A DNA stretch of 64,000 nucleotides from Kalmusia sp. IMI 367209 (Eukaryota > Ascomycota > Dothideomycetes > Pleosporales > Didymosphaeriaceae): NCBI GenBank assembly GCA_027946365.1, contig JAPEUQ010000004.1:1922001-1986000 (forward strand), in the 5' to 3' direction. Below the pieces are notes generated by a model. That model made no database searches and was not told the DNA's origin. It saw nothing but the letters and a program-made list of their open reading frames with translations. The stretch's first letter is position 1. Every line of letters begins with the position of its first letter. This document shows positions 44,078 to 55,270 of the stretch, one piece after another. Position numbers and translations under genes: made by a program.

Positions 44078-44933
44078 ATCTGTTTGGTGTGAGTTGCTGT
44101 GGCTACTGTTGGGTTAGGGGTGTTGAGCGATACGGCATGGCATGGGATCGAAAGGCGTTTGGCGATTGGGCTTCTTATTAGCCCTCCTTCAGCATGATTC
44201 CGTTGAGATTTAGACCTTCTATCCAGTACCGTTAGGGAGGCGGATATACCTTGTAGTTCAATTCAGATCCTTTACATACCATGCAATGTCATCGTGCACT
44301 ATTTTAGCAGTTACAAGGTTCCCTAGCATCATCCAGGGTCCCCTATCAGCACAACCCCTCAGGTGGTGGGGCCATCTCTACGATATTGCTTGTTGACAGC
44401 TCTGCGCTCTGCATGCATATCATCCGCGAAACTAGCCACGGTATAAAGCACTAAAGCACCTTAGACTACTCGATCCTAACATCTTGGCTCTTCAAATGCA
44501 CCTCACACATAAGAGAGTAACCATCATATTCATCGCGATTCATTGCAGCTAGCTTTGTCTAATCCAACCGCCTGCCCATCCATCTACGCCTATCGCCGCA
44601 TATCTCATAACCCTATATCGTGAAGAGAAACCAAACCGAACAACTTTTCGTGTGTCCTCCATGCTGGGTATCTATACTCGCAATGAAGACAAGACAAGAC
44701 AAGACGCCACGCGCTGAGACCCAGGCCCGGGAACGCCAGTGTGCCAGATACCGATATCATACCTTGTGTAAAATGGGTGCCTGGACCGGACCACGTTGTA
44801 ACAATGTGTAGAAGGGCGCGTAGCAGAGCGCCAATATGTGTGGGAACTTGTAAAAAACGTCAAAAGGGTAAAATGTAGAATGTTAAAGAAGTCCATAAGA
44901 CCACGCCATGCGCTGACCGAAGGAAGCCGGATA
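44078..44933. other. Convergent 3' intergenic region, about 850 bp
   Basis: Lies between the stops of snf7 and the forkhead gene. No gene or RNA is seen; it contains both 3' UTRs and a short ACAAGA run near 44690. Confidence 0.5.
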
Positions 44934-47900
44934 CTATGTTGACGTGTTCGTTGGCACAGGGGGCGTTTCCACTTTCACAGGCTGTTCTGCGCTGTCGGCC
45001 ATGTCTTGTGGTGTTGGTGCGGCAACTTCTACAGCCGATTGTCTCACAGGCGTTCCGTGCTGCACCGCGGGTGATCCAGGTACCGGTGTTATTGGCTCGA
45101 CGCTCGGACGCTGTGCCTGGACACTGACGTGTGCTGGAATAGGAGCAGACGCAGTTGGAGCCGGCGTAGGAGTCGGAGCTGGCTGGGGCGTTGCAGTCGT
45201 AGCCGGCGCAGCTGGCGTATATTTCTGTGGCTCGCTAGGTGCGGTCGTAGGAGGAGGGTTGCTGGGTACTGTATTTGCTGCAGCATCGGCTGCGATAGCA
45301 GCTGCTGTTGCTGTGGGCGCGGCCGCTACCTTCGTATCACCATTTGCTTGCGCGGGGAGTGCCGCCGATTGCGTGCCTTCTTCCTGTTTTATAGGCTGTG
45401 CCCCTCCGCGAAGGTGTTCAAGCGTTGGAATTGTCTTGATCGAGGCGAGAAGATTGGCTTCCGCAGGGGTCAACTTTGCTGCCAGCTCAGGCGTCACATA
45501 GGCGCGAATTGCATTGTCAACTTTCAGGTCTTCTCCAGGTTCGATACGTGTTTGCAGATAGACTGTCCTAAATGCTTCCAGCTGGCGGATTAGGTCTGGA
45601 TTGGTTGTCAACGGATAGCGACCCGAGGGGTGCGGAACGGACAACTCTTGATGCTGCTGAGTTGAAGGCGCTGGCGCCTGCTGGGCCGTCGATACGGATG
45701 CTGGCGTCGAAGCTGCATTCTGCGGAGGTCCAGACGGTGGGTAGGGCGTGTATGGTGACGCTCGAGCTGGAGCAGCATACGGGCTTGGGCCAGCAGTTGC
45801 GAAGGGTGAAGTATATGTACCCGCTGAGCTATAAGACGTAGCAGAGTTCGGTGGTGCAGTTGTGGGAAAAAGAACACCATACTGCCCGCTCGGTGCTGCT
45901 GGATTGACAGGGGGCGTATGGGAGCTTGACGGATACGGTTGCGGTGGAAGCGAAGTAGGTGGAGTGCCTGCTGCAGCTCCTCCAGCCCATGGCGAGGCGT
46001 AAGGAGATGGTGCAGGGGCTGTTGGAGGGGCTGCCGCTGCATTACGAGCCATGCTCGGAGGAAGACGGGGCTGCGCCGTCTCTACTGGAGGTGGCCGGGG
46101 TGGACCATTTGGTGGAATCCCTTGGGGCGGCATGCCTGGGTAGAAGCCCGGCTGTCCGTAAGGGGTATACCCATTTGGAGGTGGATAGTAAGTCTGACCA
46201 TGCCTCTGCGCATGGCTCACCTGTGGCGGGCTGACCTGCCTCTTCCTGCGCTCTTTCTCAATAGACACGTTGGAGTTTATCCTCCACATGTATCCCTTGC
46301 CCTCTTTATCACCTTTGACGAACGCGTCGTGTTGGCCGAGATTATGGCGTACGCTAGATTGCCAACCGCTCGTTGTAGTTTTGAACTTGTACCAAGGATA
46401 ATTCTTTTCGATATAATTGTAGATTTGCTGAAGATTCATCTGACCGCTGGGAGCAGAGGAAATTGCTTCGTGTATTAAAACGACGTAATTGGAAGTAGGC
46501 CGCTGTAGCTGCTCCTCGGTGTAATCCTCAATGCGCATCTCAGGCGAAGGTGTGCGGGTAGGCTTGGCCGGCTTATTCGATCTCTTTTCGCCAACGATGA
46601 CGGTACCATCGCCTTTCTCGGTTGATTCGCGAATCTCATCTTCCTCTCCGGCATTCGACTCTTTGCGGCGCACAATTTTGGGTTTGACGGTGGGCTGTGG
46701 AAGATCAGCGGGGTCAATACCTGCCGCTCTAGCCTTTTCAATCTCTTTGCCCTGTTTAATGAGCTGAGATTTCTGTCTTTTGGACATGACCCCATCTTTT
46801 TGGAGGTCGCCCGGGCCCTTTTCTTTTGGCGAGATATGTACCAATGAGGCTCGAGGGTAGACCATATTGAGCAGCCATGTCTGGTGTGATGAGTCCTTCA
46901 GGATCAAGATCTTCAATGTTGACCCCCGGTTGCGGCCTGCGAACAATGACTGGGCTCTCTGATTTGACTGTTTCACTTGTTTCTCCTGTCTCTTTGGATG
47001 GGGTAGAAGCCTTCGGTTGTTGTTGTTTTGCGGTCTCTTGTGCAGGCTCTTTCGCTGGAGCCTTCGCTGGAGCCTTCGCTGGGGCTTTTGTGGGCGCTTT
47101 AGAAGCTTTCGCCTTCTCTTTCTCTCTAAATTTCTCCTTCTCCTTCTCCTTTGGTGGTTCTCTCTGAGCTTCCTTGACCTTGGTCTTGCTCTTCTTCGGG
47201 GGAGGCTCATCCGGAGTTGGTTCCCGCAGCGCTTTCCGTTTGTGTCCCTTGGAAGGCTTCTCAGGACGGTGTTTCTTTTTGAGTTTGATCTTAAGGTTTG
47301 GTTTCGGAGCTGGAATTGGACTGTATGCGCCTTCCTCATCCTCATCGTCCATATCTTCATCTGCGGCTCCCAAATCTTCCTCAGACTCTAGATCACTGCC
47401 AACCGGGTAATGATAGACGTGGCGAGGGTTGACGCTCTGGTCTTCGCTTCCCGAGTCATCAATGTCTTCGCTCTCGCCCCGACCATTTTCAAAGCTGAAG
47501 CTCATAGGTCGTGACTGTGAACCAGACTCCTGGCGGTTACGTTGCTCTTCCGTGAGCGCGATGTCTGGGAGGAAGAAACACATTTCGACCATACCGATGG
47601 TGATAGTGTGTCACCGTGGGCCAGTTCAACAACTGTCCCCTTAGCTAGGAAACGATCTTCGTGATATAGGCCGTTAGAACCAAGGACGGCAAGGCAAAAG
47701 TTGCCGTGGTCAAAATCGTAATAGATCTTGGCATGCTGGCGGCTGATGCCCTTGGGGCCCTTGAGCCCCGTACGATCCGTGATACATTGTGGATGGATGG
47801 GCACTAACGGACAGTCATTGGGATCCTCGGGTACCTGGCTGTCGATTTGGTACGGTACTTCTGGCAAAGCTTGCATGAGCATCTCCTGCGGCGCATGGTC

Positions 47901-49024
47901 AACATCGCGATTGGAGTCCGTGGCTTGGGCATGAGAACCCGAGCTGTGCGACTGCGAGGCGACGCTCTGTCGGCGCTGCTGGTAATTCATGGGCATCATC
48001 TCTATTGGCGCGTTGACGATACCGCCAGCCTCGCTGACAACGCTTCGCGCGCCTGCTCGCTTTCGTTTGCGCGCGCCATTGAGCATGGCTTCGGCTTTGA
48101 GCTGCTCGCCTTTGGCCTTGAGCTGTTCGACTTTTGCAAGGCGACGCATGTCCCTGTGCGCTAATTGCACGTTGCGGCCCAGGATGATCTGGTAGGTGTG
48201 CATGTAGTACGAGCCGTCGTCGAAGCGCAACCGTGCAAAGGCACTCAGTCGCTGTTCGACGGGTGCAGCGGTCGCGAAGCCGTTGTTGAAGGGCATCCCA
48301 GGGTCTATCATGGTATAGTCGGCGGCCATAGACATGGGGATGTCGGCGGAGAGGGAGATGGGAGCGTCCAGGCTGGGTAAGGGCGTGTCGGTTGCCATCA
48401 TGGCTGGCCCATCCAGGCCTGCGGCGGTGTCGATGGCGTCAAGCACGGCGGGCTTCGCGGTGTCGACGCCAGCTGGAACATCGGGCAGTGGGGTTGGTGC
48501 GGAGGCAGGCGCGAGGGGCGCATCGGGGGTCGCGACTTCCATGCTGGCGGTGGAGGAGGTGGGTGCGGTCGGGGCAGGCTCGAGGGCGACATGGTGAGAG
48601 GCAGGCGCATCTGCAGTGGGCGCATTGCCAAAGCCTACGAACATGCTGCCGACGCCATCATCAAGGGAGTCTGCGAGGAAGGGATTGGCTTGTCGGTCGT
48701 GGTCGTGGAGGTATTCGTCTGCGCGCCGTTAGCATTGCCCGAGGCCAGTAGCAGCCACTTCCGACAGCAGCGCATGTGTCCCGGAGGCCTACCGATCCAG
48801 TCGAGCGAGGGAGAACGCTGCCAGAGGGGGGCTGGCGCAGATTCGAGAGGCGAGTCGTCCTGGGGAGTCTGCAGCAGTTCTTCGGAGAGGATCGCAGTCG
48901 TCGCCGCTAGCCGCTGAGAAGAAGCTTGCGGCGATTGCCGGCCTGGGCTTGTCGGCGGAAGATCCGGTGCCAGCGCACGTGCATCGGCCGCTTGGTGCCA
49001 CGAGTGCACTGGCGCGTCCACCAT
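44934..49024 (-). CDS. fhl1: Forkhead transcription factor with FHA domain (Fhl1 type); two apparent frameshifts
   Basis: Exon 1 49024..48793 and exon 2 48718..44934; the intron (74 nt) has a GCTAAC branch and restores SLDWI|DEYLHDHD. A disordered Pro/Ala-rich N-terminus is followed by an FHA domain (FARLRFDD, YQIILGRN, GISRQHAKIYYDFDH, GSNGLYHEDRFL, VELAHGDTL), an acidic and Lys-rich linker with an AT-hook-like KGPGRPPK, the forkhead DNA-binding domain at about 46495-46265 (YVVLIHEAI, IYNYIEKNYPWYKF, WQSSVRHNLGQHDAF, GYMWRI), and a long Pro/Ala/Gln-rich tail. Fhl1-type factors control ribosomal protein genes in yeast. The frame changes near 47604-47613 and at the T5 run 46797-46801; the shifts cancel, but a stop at 47502 intervenes. 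Estimated length is about 1337 aa. Confidence 0.85.
47040..47099 (-). repeat. 12-bp tandem repeat encoding KAPA units in the forkhead gene
   Basis: Three or four copies of GCTGGAGCCTTC (plus-strand view) encode KAPTKAPAKAPAKAPAKEPA in the linker between the FHA and forkhead domains. This is a typical in-frame, length-variable low-complexity tract. Confidence 0.8.
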
Positions 49025-49235
49025 CTGGCGATTTCGAAGATATCGTCAAGTTTTCCCTGTCTGGGATTGCGCACTGCTGCTGCTACATAAAGCCGCACTG
49101 GCAGCATTCTCGAGGAAGTGCTCAGCGCGCTGAGGGCTCTGGTTGTTGGGAAGATGCCCACTGTGCTCTCCCACGGTTTACTTCATTACTGGTCAACCAC
49201 CCAACGTCGCCCCGTCCACGCCACAACAGGCTATT
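49025..49235. promoter_or_regulatory. Bidirectional promoter of forkhead and dioxygenase genes
   Basis: Only 211 bp separate the two divergent start codons. No TATA element stands out. Confidence 0.6.
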
Positions 49236-50030
49236 ATGGCACCCAAGAGAAAGAGCAAGAATGAAGCAACATCCAAAGCCTCTGCTTCGGGTCAGAACGT
49301 CCCAACGCCCATGCCTATGCCCAACTGGCCGGCTTTCGTGCCGCTCATACCAGAGGGTGACCTCTCGCTGCAAGAGACCCTCCCCGGGCAGATCGTGACG
49401 ATACCAAATTTCTGGACAGCAACCCTCTGCAAGAACTATGTGTCATTTCTCTCCTCCCTTCCGCTTGCCACGACACCTGGAAAGCCAAAGAAGGGTGATG
49501 CGGTGCGTGTGAACGACCGCTTTCAGATTGACGACCCAGCTTTTGCAGAAAGGCTATGGAGTGGCACTGCTTTGAAAAATCTTGTGCTCGGAACTGTTGA
49601 GAACAACGGACTTGGTATGGACGCAGCCAAACAGAAGGAGCTCTGGGGTGGTGAGGTAGTCGGCCTGAACCCAAACATCCGTATCTATCGGTATTCGAAA
49701 GGGCAGTTTTTCGACCAGCACTATGACGATTCAAACAACGTCACTCTCCCGGGTGACCCATGGGTTTCATGTCGCACTACGTGGACGCTATTACTGTATC
49801 TTACTTCCCCGGCAACTGGCTGCATGGGAGGCGAGACGGTCTTCTATCCCGAGCCAGAAATGGGAAGAAAGAAGAGTAGAGAACCTCCACCCGAACCTTT
49901 CGTGGTCGATCTTGAGGTCGGCTTGGCGCTACTGCATCGCCACGGCGCACAGTGCATGCTGCACGAAGGCCGCGAAGTCTTGCAAGGCGAGAAGTGGGTC
50001 ATCCGGAGCGACCTCTGCGTTAAACGCTAA
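49236..50030 (+). CDS. Prolyl 4-hydroxylase-like 2-oxoglutarate/Fe(II) dioxygenase
   Basis: A single exon of 264 aa. I took the Met at 49236 (MAPKRKSKNEATSK) because the residues before it are leader-like. The double-stranded beta-helix core has the metal triad: H and D in FFDQHYDDS, the distal H in ALLHRHGAQ, and the 2-oxoglutarate-binding basic residue in KWVIRSDLCVKR. Other family blocks are NFWTATLCKNYVSFL, RIYRYSKGQFF, WTLLLYLTS and GGETVFYPE. There is no signal peptide; the basic N-terminus suggests a cytoplasmic or nuclear location, unlike ER collagen-type enzymes. It hydroxylates an unknown protein or small molecule using O2 and 2-oxoglutarate. Confidence 0.92.
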   Translation: MAPKRKSKNEATSKASASGQNVPTPMPMPNWPAFVPLIPEGDLSLQETLPGQIVTIPNFWTATLCKNYVSFLSSLPLATTPGKPKKGDAVRVNDRFQIDDPAFAERLWSGTALKNLVLGTVENNGLGMDAAKQKELWGGEVVGLNPNIRIYRYSKGQFFDQHYDDSNNVTLPGDPWVSCRTTWTLLLYLTSPATGCMGGETVFYPEPEMGRKKSREPPPEPFVVDLEVGLALLHRHGAQCMLHEGREVLQGEKWVIRSDLCVKR

Positions 50031-50932
50031 GTATTGTCGAGCGATTGATTGAGCAGTATGGACCGATACCACGTAGTCGGTTATCATTCACTGGCTATTG
50101 CACCTTTCGAATATCGAATGATGTTGATGTGTGTGTGCGCCCATGTTGAGTGTTCACCTTCGATTGCGTTGTAGAGCGAGGTGAAGGATCGTGGACACAT
50201 CATTTAATTTCGGATGGGAGTTGAACGTGTAATCACACTGTTCGAAATAAATCTGTATCGCGTACCTATGAACCTCCCATGAAGAACGGTAGGTGCAGCC
50301 TCGTGTCCTCTCGGTAATTTTACTCATTTGTGCTTTTGAAAGGTTTTACCGATCTATCATCGCATCTAACAAAAAAGAGTTATCACTGATTCCCAATTCA
50401 TGTATGAAAAATAACATGACGCATATTTTGCTCTCGTGGATAAGGAGGTGTCAAGGTTTGTTGCTTGATGAACGTGAAATTCATCAGCACTGTCCATAGC
50501 CAATGCTGGATGCATTGAAAGCGAAAATATAGTCAAGGTTGCGAAGTTGTGCTTCTTTATTTTAGGCCTCGGCCATCTCTTCTACCAGACCTTGCTCGGC
50601 GTCCCTGATTGATTTGCCCGCGGCTAGCGAATCGCACTTTGACTGAATCGTCGACTCGCAACCTGTCAGTTCACACCTACAAGTTTTTCAGCTTATCCTA
50701 CCTCATAATTAGTGAAGGAAACCCCCCGCTCAGGCTTTGAGCTGGACCGGGATATCGTTATAGTGGCTAAATCGTATATTTGGCTGGGTTTAGCCATGCA
50801 GGCCTGCATCCATCTGCAAATGCAGGTGCTAACCACATGTAGCCGTTCAAACTGTGTGCTGTCCCGGTGTATAAAAGACGAAATTTCTGGAGTCGTAGAT
50901 ATCTCTCACTAGTTTCTGCTTTCTGCGCAAAG
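50031..50932. other. Intergenic region with TATA element
   Basis: About 0.9 kb with no supportable gene. It includes the promoter of the secreted beta-propeller gene. Confidence 0.5.
50870..50877 (+). promoter_or_regulatory. TATA box of the secreted beta-propeller gene
   Basis: TATAAAAG lies 63 bp upstream of the start codon at 50933. The match is consensus and the spacing allows a short leader. Confidence 0.55.
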
Positions 50933-52213
50933 ATGGCTACCCTTTCACGCTTAGTCCTTCTTTCTACTCTGCTTTCCGCGGTCATTTCGAAAGCCCTCTA
51001 TCCACAGTCCATCCAACGACCACCTGGGATTCTTCACGATTTTCAAAAGAACAATGTCTCAACTTCGTGGGCCCCCGGACATCCCAAAGAGTGGAGCGAA
51101 AAGGAAGCGCTGAAATTTCAATTTTCTGATGGCGGTCCTCATACCTATACCTCGGGAGCCATACCAGCTACTGCGCTAAGCTCAGATGAAAAATTCCTCG
51201 TTACAGTCAACATCTCAAATCATGTTAGTGTGATCGACTTCGCTACTGGTTCCGTTGTATCCAATCCATCGTTTACGACTACCTATAGCCGAGAATCTTC
51301 AGCAGTAAGAGTGCTTTCTGCGCCCTCCGGCGGATACGATGTCTTGATTTCCATGGGCTACCAAGAAGTGCAACGATTACGTCTTTCAGCGCAAGGGAAG
51401 CAAACCGGAAACGCGACCATCTATACTGGTGGCTTACTCTCCGAGTTTGGTTCATCATCCGTCAGCCACTCTGGACGCAGATTCCTAACCGTGGATCCCA
51501 ACATCCCACAATACAACATCTATGACCTTGATGATACAAACGTTCACATCATCCTGAAAAACCAAAACGATGTCTATCATGACGGATCATTTAGCACTGA
51601 TGACAAGTATGTCATAACCTTGAGTCGCAGCTATTACGACACCCCTCCTAGGACCAAGCTGTTCGACGCTACCACAGGCGCCTTAGTACGCGACTTCGGT
51701 AGCACGAGCTCAGAGTATGTGAGGCTTTCTCCCGATGGCAAGCTGTTGGCCACAACCTATAGCTGGGACGCGGTTCAGCTTTGGCCTCTCACCAACGCAA
51801 CATCCGAACCGATTACGTTGAATCTCCCGGCACACGCCGGCAGAGGCTTTTCTGATCTACAGTGGAGCCCAGACGGTGAATATCTCGCTGCTGGCATATG
51901 GGGACAATTAGTCGTGTGGAAGATATTTCCGAGTCCCCAGGTTGTTCAAAGTTACCAGCAAGACAACGACTACCATGATGTCACGGCCCTTTTGTGGCTC
52001 GAAGCATCCAAGAGAATCGCATATCGCACGTTCGGCGGTTTGGAGATATATGACTTCGACAGCAATCTGAAGTACCGTTGGGGCTTTGGCGCGAACAGTC
52101 ACTGGGCTGATAGTGTGTACCAGAAGGGATATACGTTTCTTTCGACGAGCAAAAAATGGATTGGAGGCCTGGACGCAGATGCTATCGTGAGATTCTGGGA
52201 ATACCCAGCGTAG
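50933..52213 (+). CDS. Secreted beta-propeller (WD40/YVTN-like) protein
   Basis: A single exon of 426 aa. The Met at 50933 begins a signal peptide (MATLSRLVLLSTLLSAVISKA); the reading upstream of it crosses the TATA box and is not coding. The body has propeller-blade repeats: ALSSDEKFLVTVNISNHVSVIDFATG, GSFSTDDKYVITLS...TKLFDATTG, YVRLSPDGKLLATTYSWDAVQLWPL, LQWSPDGEYLAAGIWGQLVVWKI, and a closing DADAIVRFWEYPA. At least six blades are visible. N-glycosylation sites (NVS, NIS, NAT) fit secretion. Most WD40 proteins are intracellular, so an extracellular one is less usual. The function is unknown. Confidence 0.82.
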   Translation: MATLSRLVLLSTLLSAVISKALYPQSIQRPPGILHDFQKNNVSTSWAPGHPKEWSEKEALKFQFSDGGPHTYTSGAIPATALSSDEKFLVTVNISNHVSVIDFATGSVVSNPSFTTTYSRESSAVRVLSAPSGGYDVLISMGYQEVQRLRLSAQGKQTGNATIYTGGLLSEFGSSSVSHSGRRFLTVDPNIPQYNIYDLDDTNVHIILKNQNDVYHDGSFSTDDKYVITLSRSYYDTPPRTKLFDATTGALVRDFGSTSSEYVRLSPDGKLLATTYSWDAVQLWPLTNATSEPITLNLPAHAGRGFSDLQWSPDGEYLAAGIWGQLVVWKIFPSPQVVQSYQQDNDYHDVTALLWLEASKRIAYRTFGGLEIYDFDSNLKYRWGFGANSHWADSVYQKGYTFLSTSKKWIGGLDADAIVRFWEYPA

Positions 52214-52832
52214 GGTGACCGGATGAATCGCGCAATGTCGACGCGGAGGGCTAGAAAGAGAACTCGCAAAGTATTGCTATTTTGGAAATCAAAAATAGGC
52301 GCCTAGAGCTTGCAATTAGGTCTGTGAAACACAACGAATGCTATGATTGCCCGACAGTGTGGGCGATGGTCAAGTGACGCTAGGTTACTTGCGGCTAAAC
52401 TCAGCTTTTATTTAAGTGAATACTAAACGCGGGGAATAGCATGCGGACCAATCGGAGATAGCAACGCTCGAACGAGAAATTCCGATAATGATAATGCCTG
52501 TATAGTGTTCTGCATTTGATCCCAATTCGTACGAAAGCTGCAAGTCATGCACTACGGACGGAGCGTTCGCATACTGTTACCGCCGCAAATGCTACGTTCG
52601 TATGGCTATATGCACACTATCATGCAGGTCAGCTTCTCCTCAAACTGCTGCAGCACTATCGGCAAGTCTCTCCGTCTTTTTTCAGGCAATCTACAGCTAG
52701 CTTGACAGGCATTCAATTTCGATGCCTGAATACATCGACGGTTGCATATATGCTCATAACCGTCAACAACATCACCACCTTACATTAGCTGCGTTGACTG
52801 TAGTATTTTTTTGCTAGCTAAATTCTAGCAAG
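52214..52832. other. Intergenic region, 619 bp
   Basis: Tandem spacer between two plus-strand secreted-protein genes. No feature is seen. Confidence 0.45.
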
Positions 52833-53896
52833 ATGAAGCTCTCACTACAGCAGCTCACTTCCATCGCTTCGACGCTCTCTTTTGCGCTCCTGCAATTCGC
52901 AGACCTCACCTCAGCACACTGTACGTTACTACGTTAGTTAACGTCCTCATCTGACAATGTTCAGACCAGTTCCCAATTTTCATCGTGAACGGCACACGTT
53001 CAGAATGGTGGAAATATATCCGGTACATTCCAACTGAGCCCTAGAATACCACCCACCCACTAACAAACACCAGACCCACAGGCCTCGACTCCTACGGCTA
53101 CCAATTCGACCCCATCATGGAGTGGTCCACCGAGGCGCAAGTATGCGGCCGAGAAGCGACAAAGACAGGCCACAACGTCACAAGCACTGCCGTCGTCGTG
53201 TCAGGAACCCAGATCGGGTTCCAGGTCATCTCGTCGGATGGCTCGCCTGGACTAGAATGGCCTCATCTGGTATGCCTCGCCCGACTCTTAACACGGAGAG
53301 AAGAGGATCGAATATTAACCGTAAGCAGGCCGATCCTACTAACAGAGATTTCCTGTACCACTCAGGCCCCGGACAGCTGTACCTGTCCAAGGCGCCTGGC
53401 GCACTGGAAGACTACGAGGGCGATGGCGATTGGTTTAAGGTTGGGCTCGTGGGATCGTCGAATGGGAAGCAGTGGGATTCGTATATGCAGAGTGAAGTAG
53501 GTCGAGTCAGGCTTTTCCTACGCCCTTGATATTGCTAGGATCCCGGACATTGTGCTAAGATCGATAGTTGAACTTCACGATCCCAGCGACCACGCCACCA
53601 GGCAAATACCTCGCTCGCGTGGAGCATTTCTTCATCTCGAGTAGGTACAATGAGACGCAGCAGTACATAAACTGTGCCCATATCGAAGTTGTGGGGCCTG
53701 GTGGAGGTGCACCGGGCCCGATGGTCAAGTTTCCGGGTGCTTATGCGCTGGATGATCCTGGTGAGTGATGGCTTATCCGTGATATGAGTTGGATATCCGA
53801 GTGCTGATATAGATAGGTGTTTGGCTCCCAACTGAGATGTCTGAGGAGGAGATGAAGAACTTCCCAGGAGCTGGTCCGCCAGTGTGGCGCGGCTAG
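52833..53896 (+). CDS. AA9 lytic polysaccharide monooxygenase
   Basis: Six exons, 52833..52920, 52965..53022, 53074..53269, 53329..53496, 53568..53760 and 53817..53896, give 260 aa; every phase fits. A 28-residue signal peptide ends ...LTSA, leaving His29 (HYQFPIF) as the mature N-terminus, the first copper ligand. The second His lies in [14 protein letters not shown]. The outer-sphere Gln and axial Tyr sit in [11 protein letters not shown]. Other AA9 blocks are [27 protein letters not shown] and [14 protein letters not shown]9 enzymes cleave cellulose or related glucans oxidatively outside the cell. There is no CBM1 at the C-terminus, which ends in an acidic helix and GPPVWRG. All catalytic residues are present. 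Confidence 0.94.
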
Positions 53897-55270
53897 GTGC
53901 GGGTGGTCTATTAGTTCAGAAGATGTGGTGTAGGCCACATTTTTGATAATAGTGGACTCGGCAAATTGGAGCCCGTCTGCACTCGTCACGTAAATCAAAT
54001 GGCAAACCAATATCCTTAGACTACTCTTAGTCGATATCAAGGGGCGCAAATTATACTACTTTGAACATCGTGCTAGGGTGATGCTCAGTCTTCCATCGTA
54101 CAATGGGATACTGTGGATGATGGTGCGCTTGTGTATATGAAACGGATAAGCCGTTTCAAGAGTCGACTTCCTTCCCCTTTCAAATAGATAATGTCGATTT
54201 CCCTTCCGGCGCGTGTACCAATCACCCGGTCCTCGCTCTACAATAGTTTTCAAGGGTCACAGGTGCGACCCATACCTCGTTACACGGAGGAGCCGTAGAT
54301 TACGGTATGACCATATACGACTACAACCGACGAGGAAAAGGAATGTTTGAACCAGCACTGAGCTTTGATATTAAAGTCACATCTCAAGGTCGGGAGACTT
54401 ACCAGGTTGCCATTTTCATCCAAATGCTAACCTCCATGGAATTAGTATGGCGTACCAAATAATTACCGGCTTTAGAATAGACTCTAGTACCCAGGGTATG
54501 GATGAGATGAATCGCAATTATGCACTAGTCGGGCGATTAAGTACAGGAACGTCTCTCACTGCATCGCGAAATACCGTAACGAGACAAACCATACGTATTC
54601 CTAATTCAAATAATCCCAGTCCTCTCTCCATCTTGACTATTTCTATTTTCAGCGTGAATGATATTATATACCTTCTCTAGAACACTTATTGATATTGTAA
54701 TATCAAAATTACATTTATGTCATTCCCATTGCGGCCAGATCATGGAGAGCCTTCTTTGTGCTAAAGACAACACCTTCACCTATAGCCCCACAATTAAGGC
54801 TTAAAGCCTTTCAAATTTGTAGCACAGGTAGAACTAGCTTTTCAAATCTTACCATGATGTTGGTCATCTTTTGTAACAGTGTGGCTTCCGTGAAATGCCA
54901 AATTATACAATATTACCACCCCTGTCAGTACCTCCAATTAGAGCTTCTAGGGATCTCCAGTTGTGCGGGCAATAGATAGGTTGTATTATAGCTCATATAA
55001 TTTCTTTGTCAGGCGCATCATCCGTCGTCAGCTGTCAAGCCTATGGCTGTACACGCTCACTCATACTAGCGTCCTTCCCCTACTTTCCGTGTAATAGTTT
55101 AAAACTGACCATTAGACCAAGAATATAGATCCGTACCTGTCTACTGTGTACGCGGGATGGTACGTTTCTCAGATGTAAAGGAGTAATGGTTTCTGGTTAG
55201 TGCACAACGACCTCGCACCTTACATCACATCACTCTGTTGATACCTTGAACATCAACGCTCTGCCGCCAG
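53897..55270. other. AT-richer intergenic region, about 1.4 kb
   Basis: Visibly richer in A and T than its surroundings from about 54400 to 55000, with scattered TA runs and no usable ORF. It could be decayed repeat sequence; no terminal repeats or transposase motifs are visible. Confidence 0.45.

Noticed and set aside
46800..47360. Basic Arg/Lys/Gln-rich reading that precedes the forkhead part in its own frame
   Set aside because: It is the out-of-frame image of the acidic/Lys-rich linker. The other frame carries FHA-end and KGPGRPPK sequence and is the true one.
53897..55270. Possible transposon remnant in the AT-richer region
   Set aside because: No terminal inverted repeats, no target-site duplication and no transposase motifs visible; reported only as AT-richer spacer.
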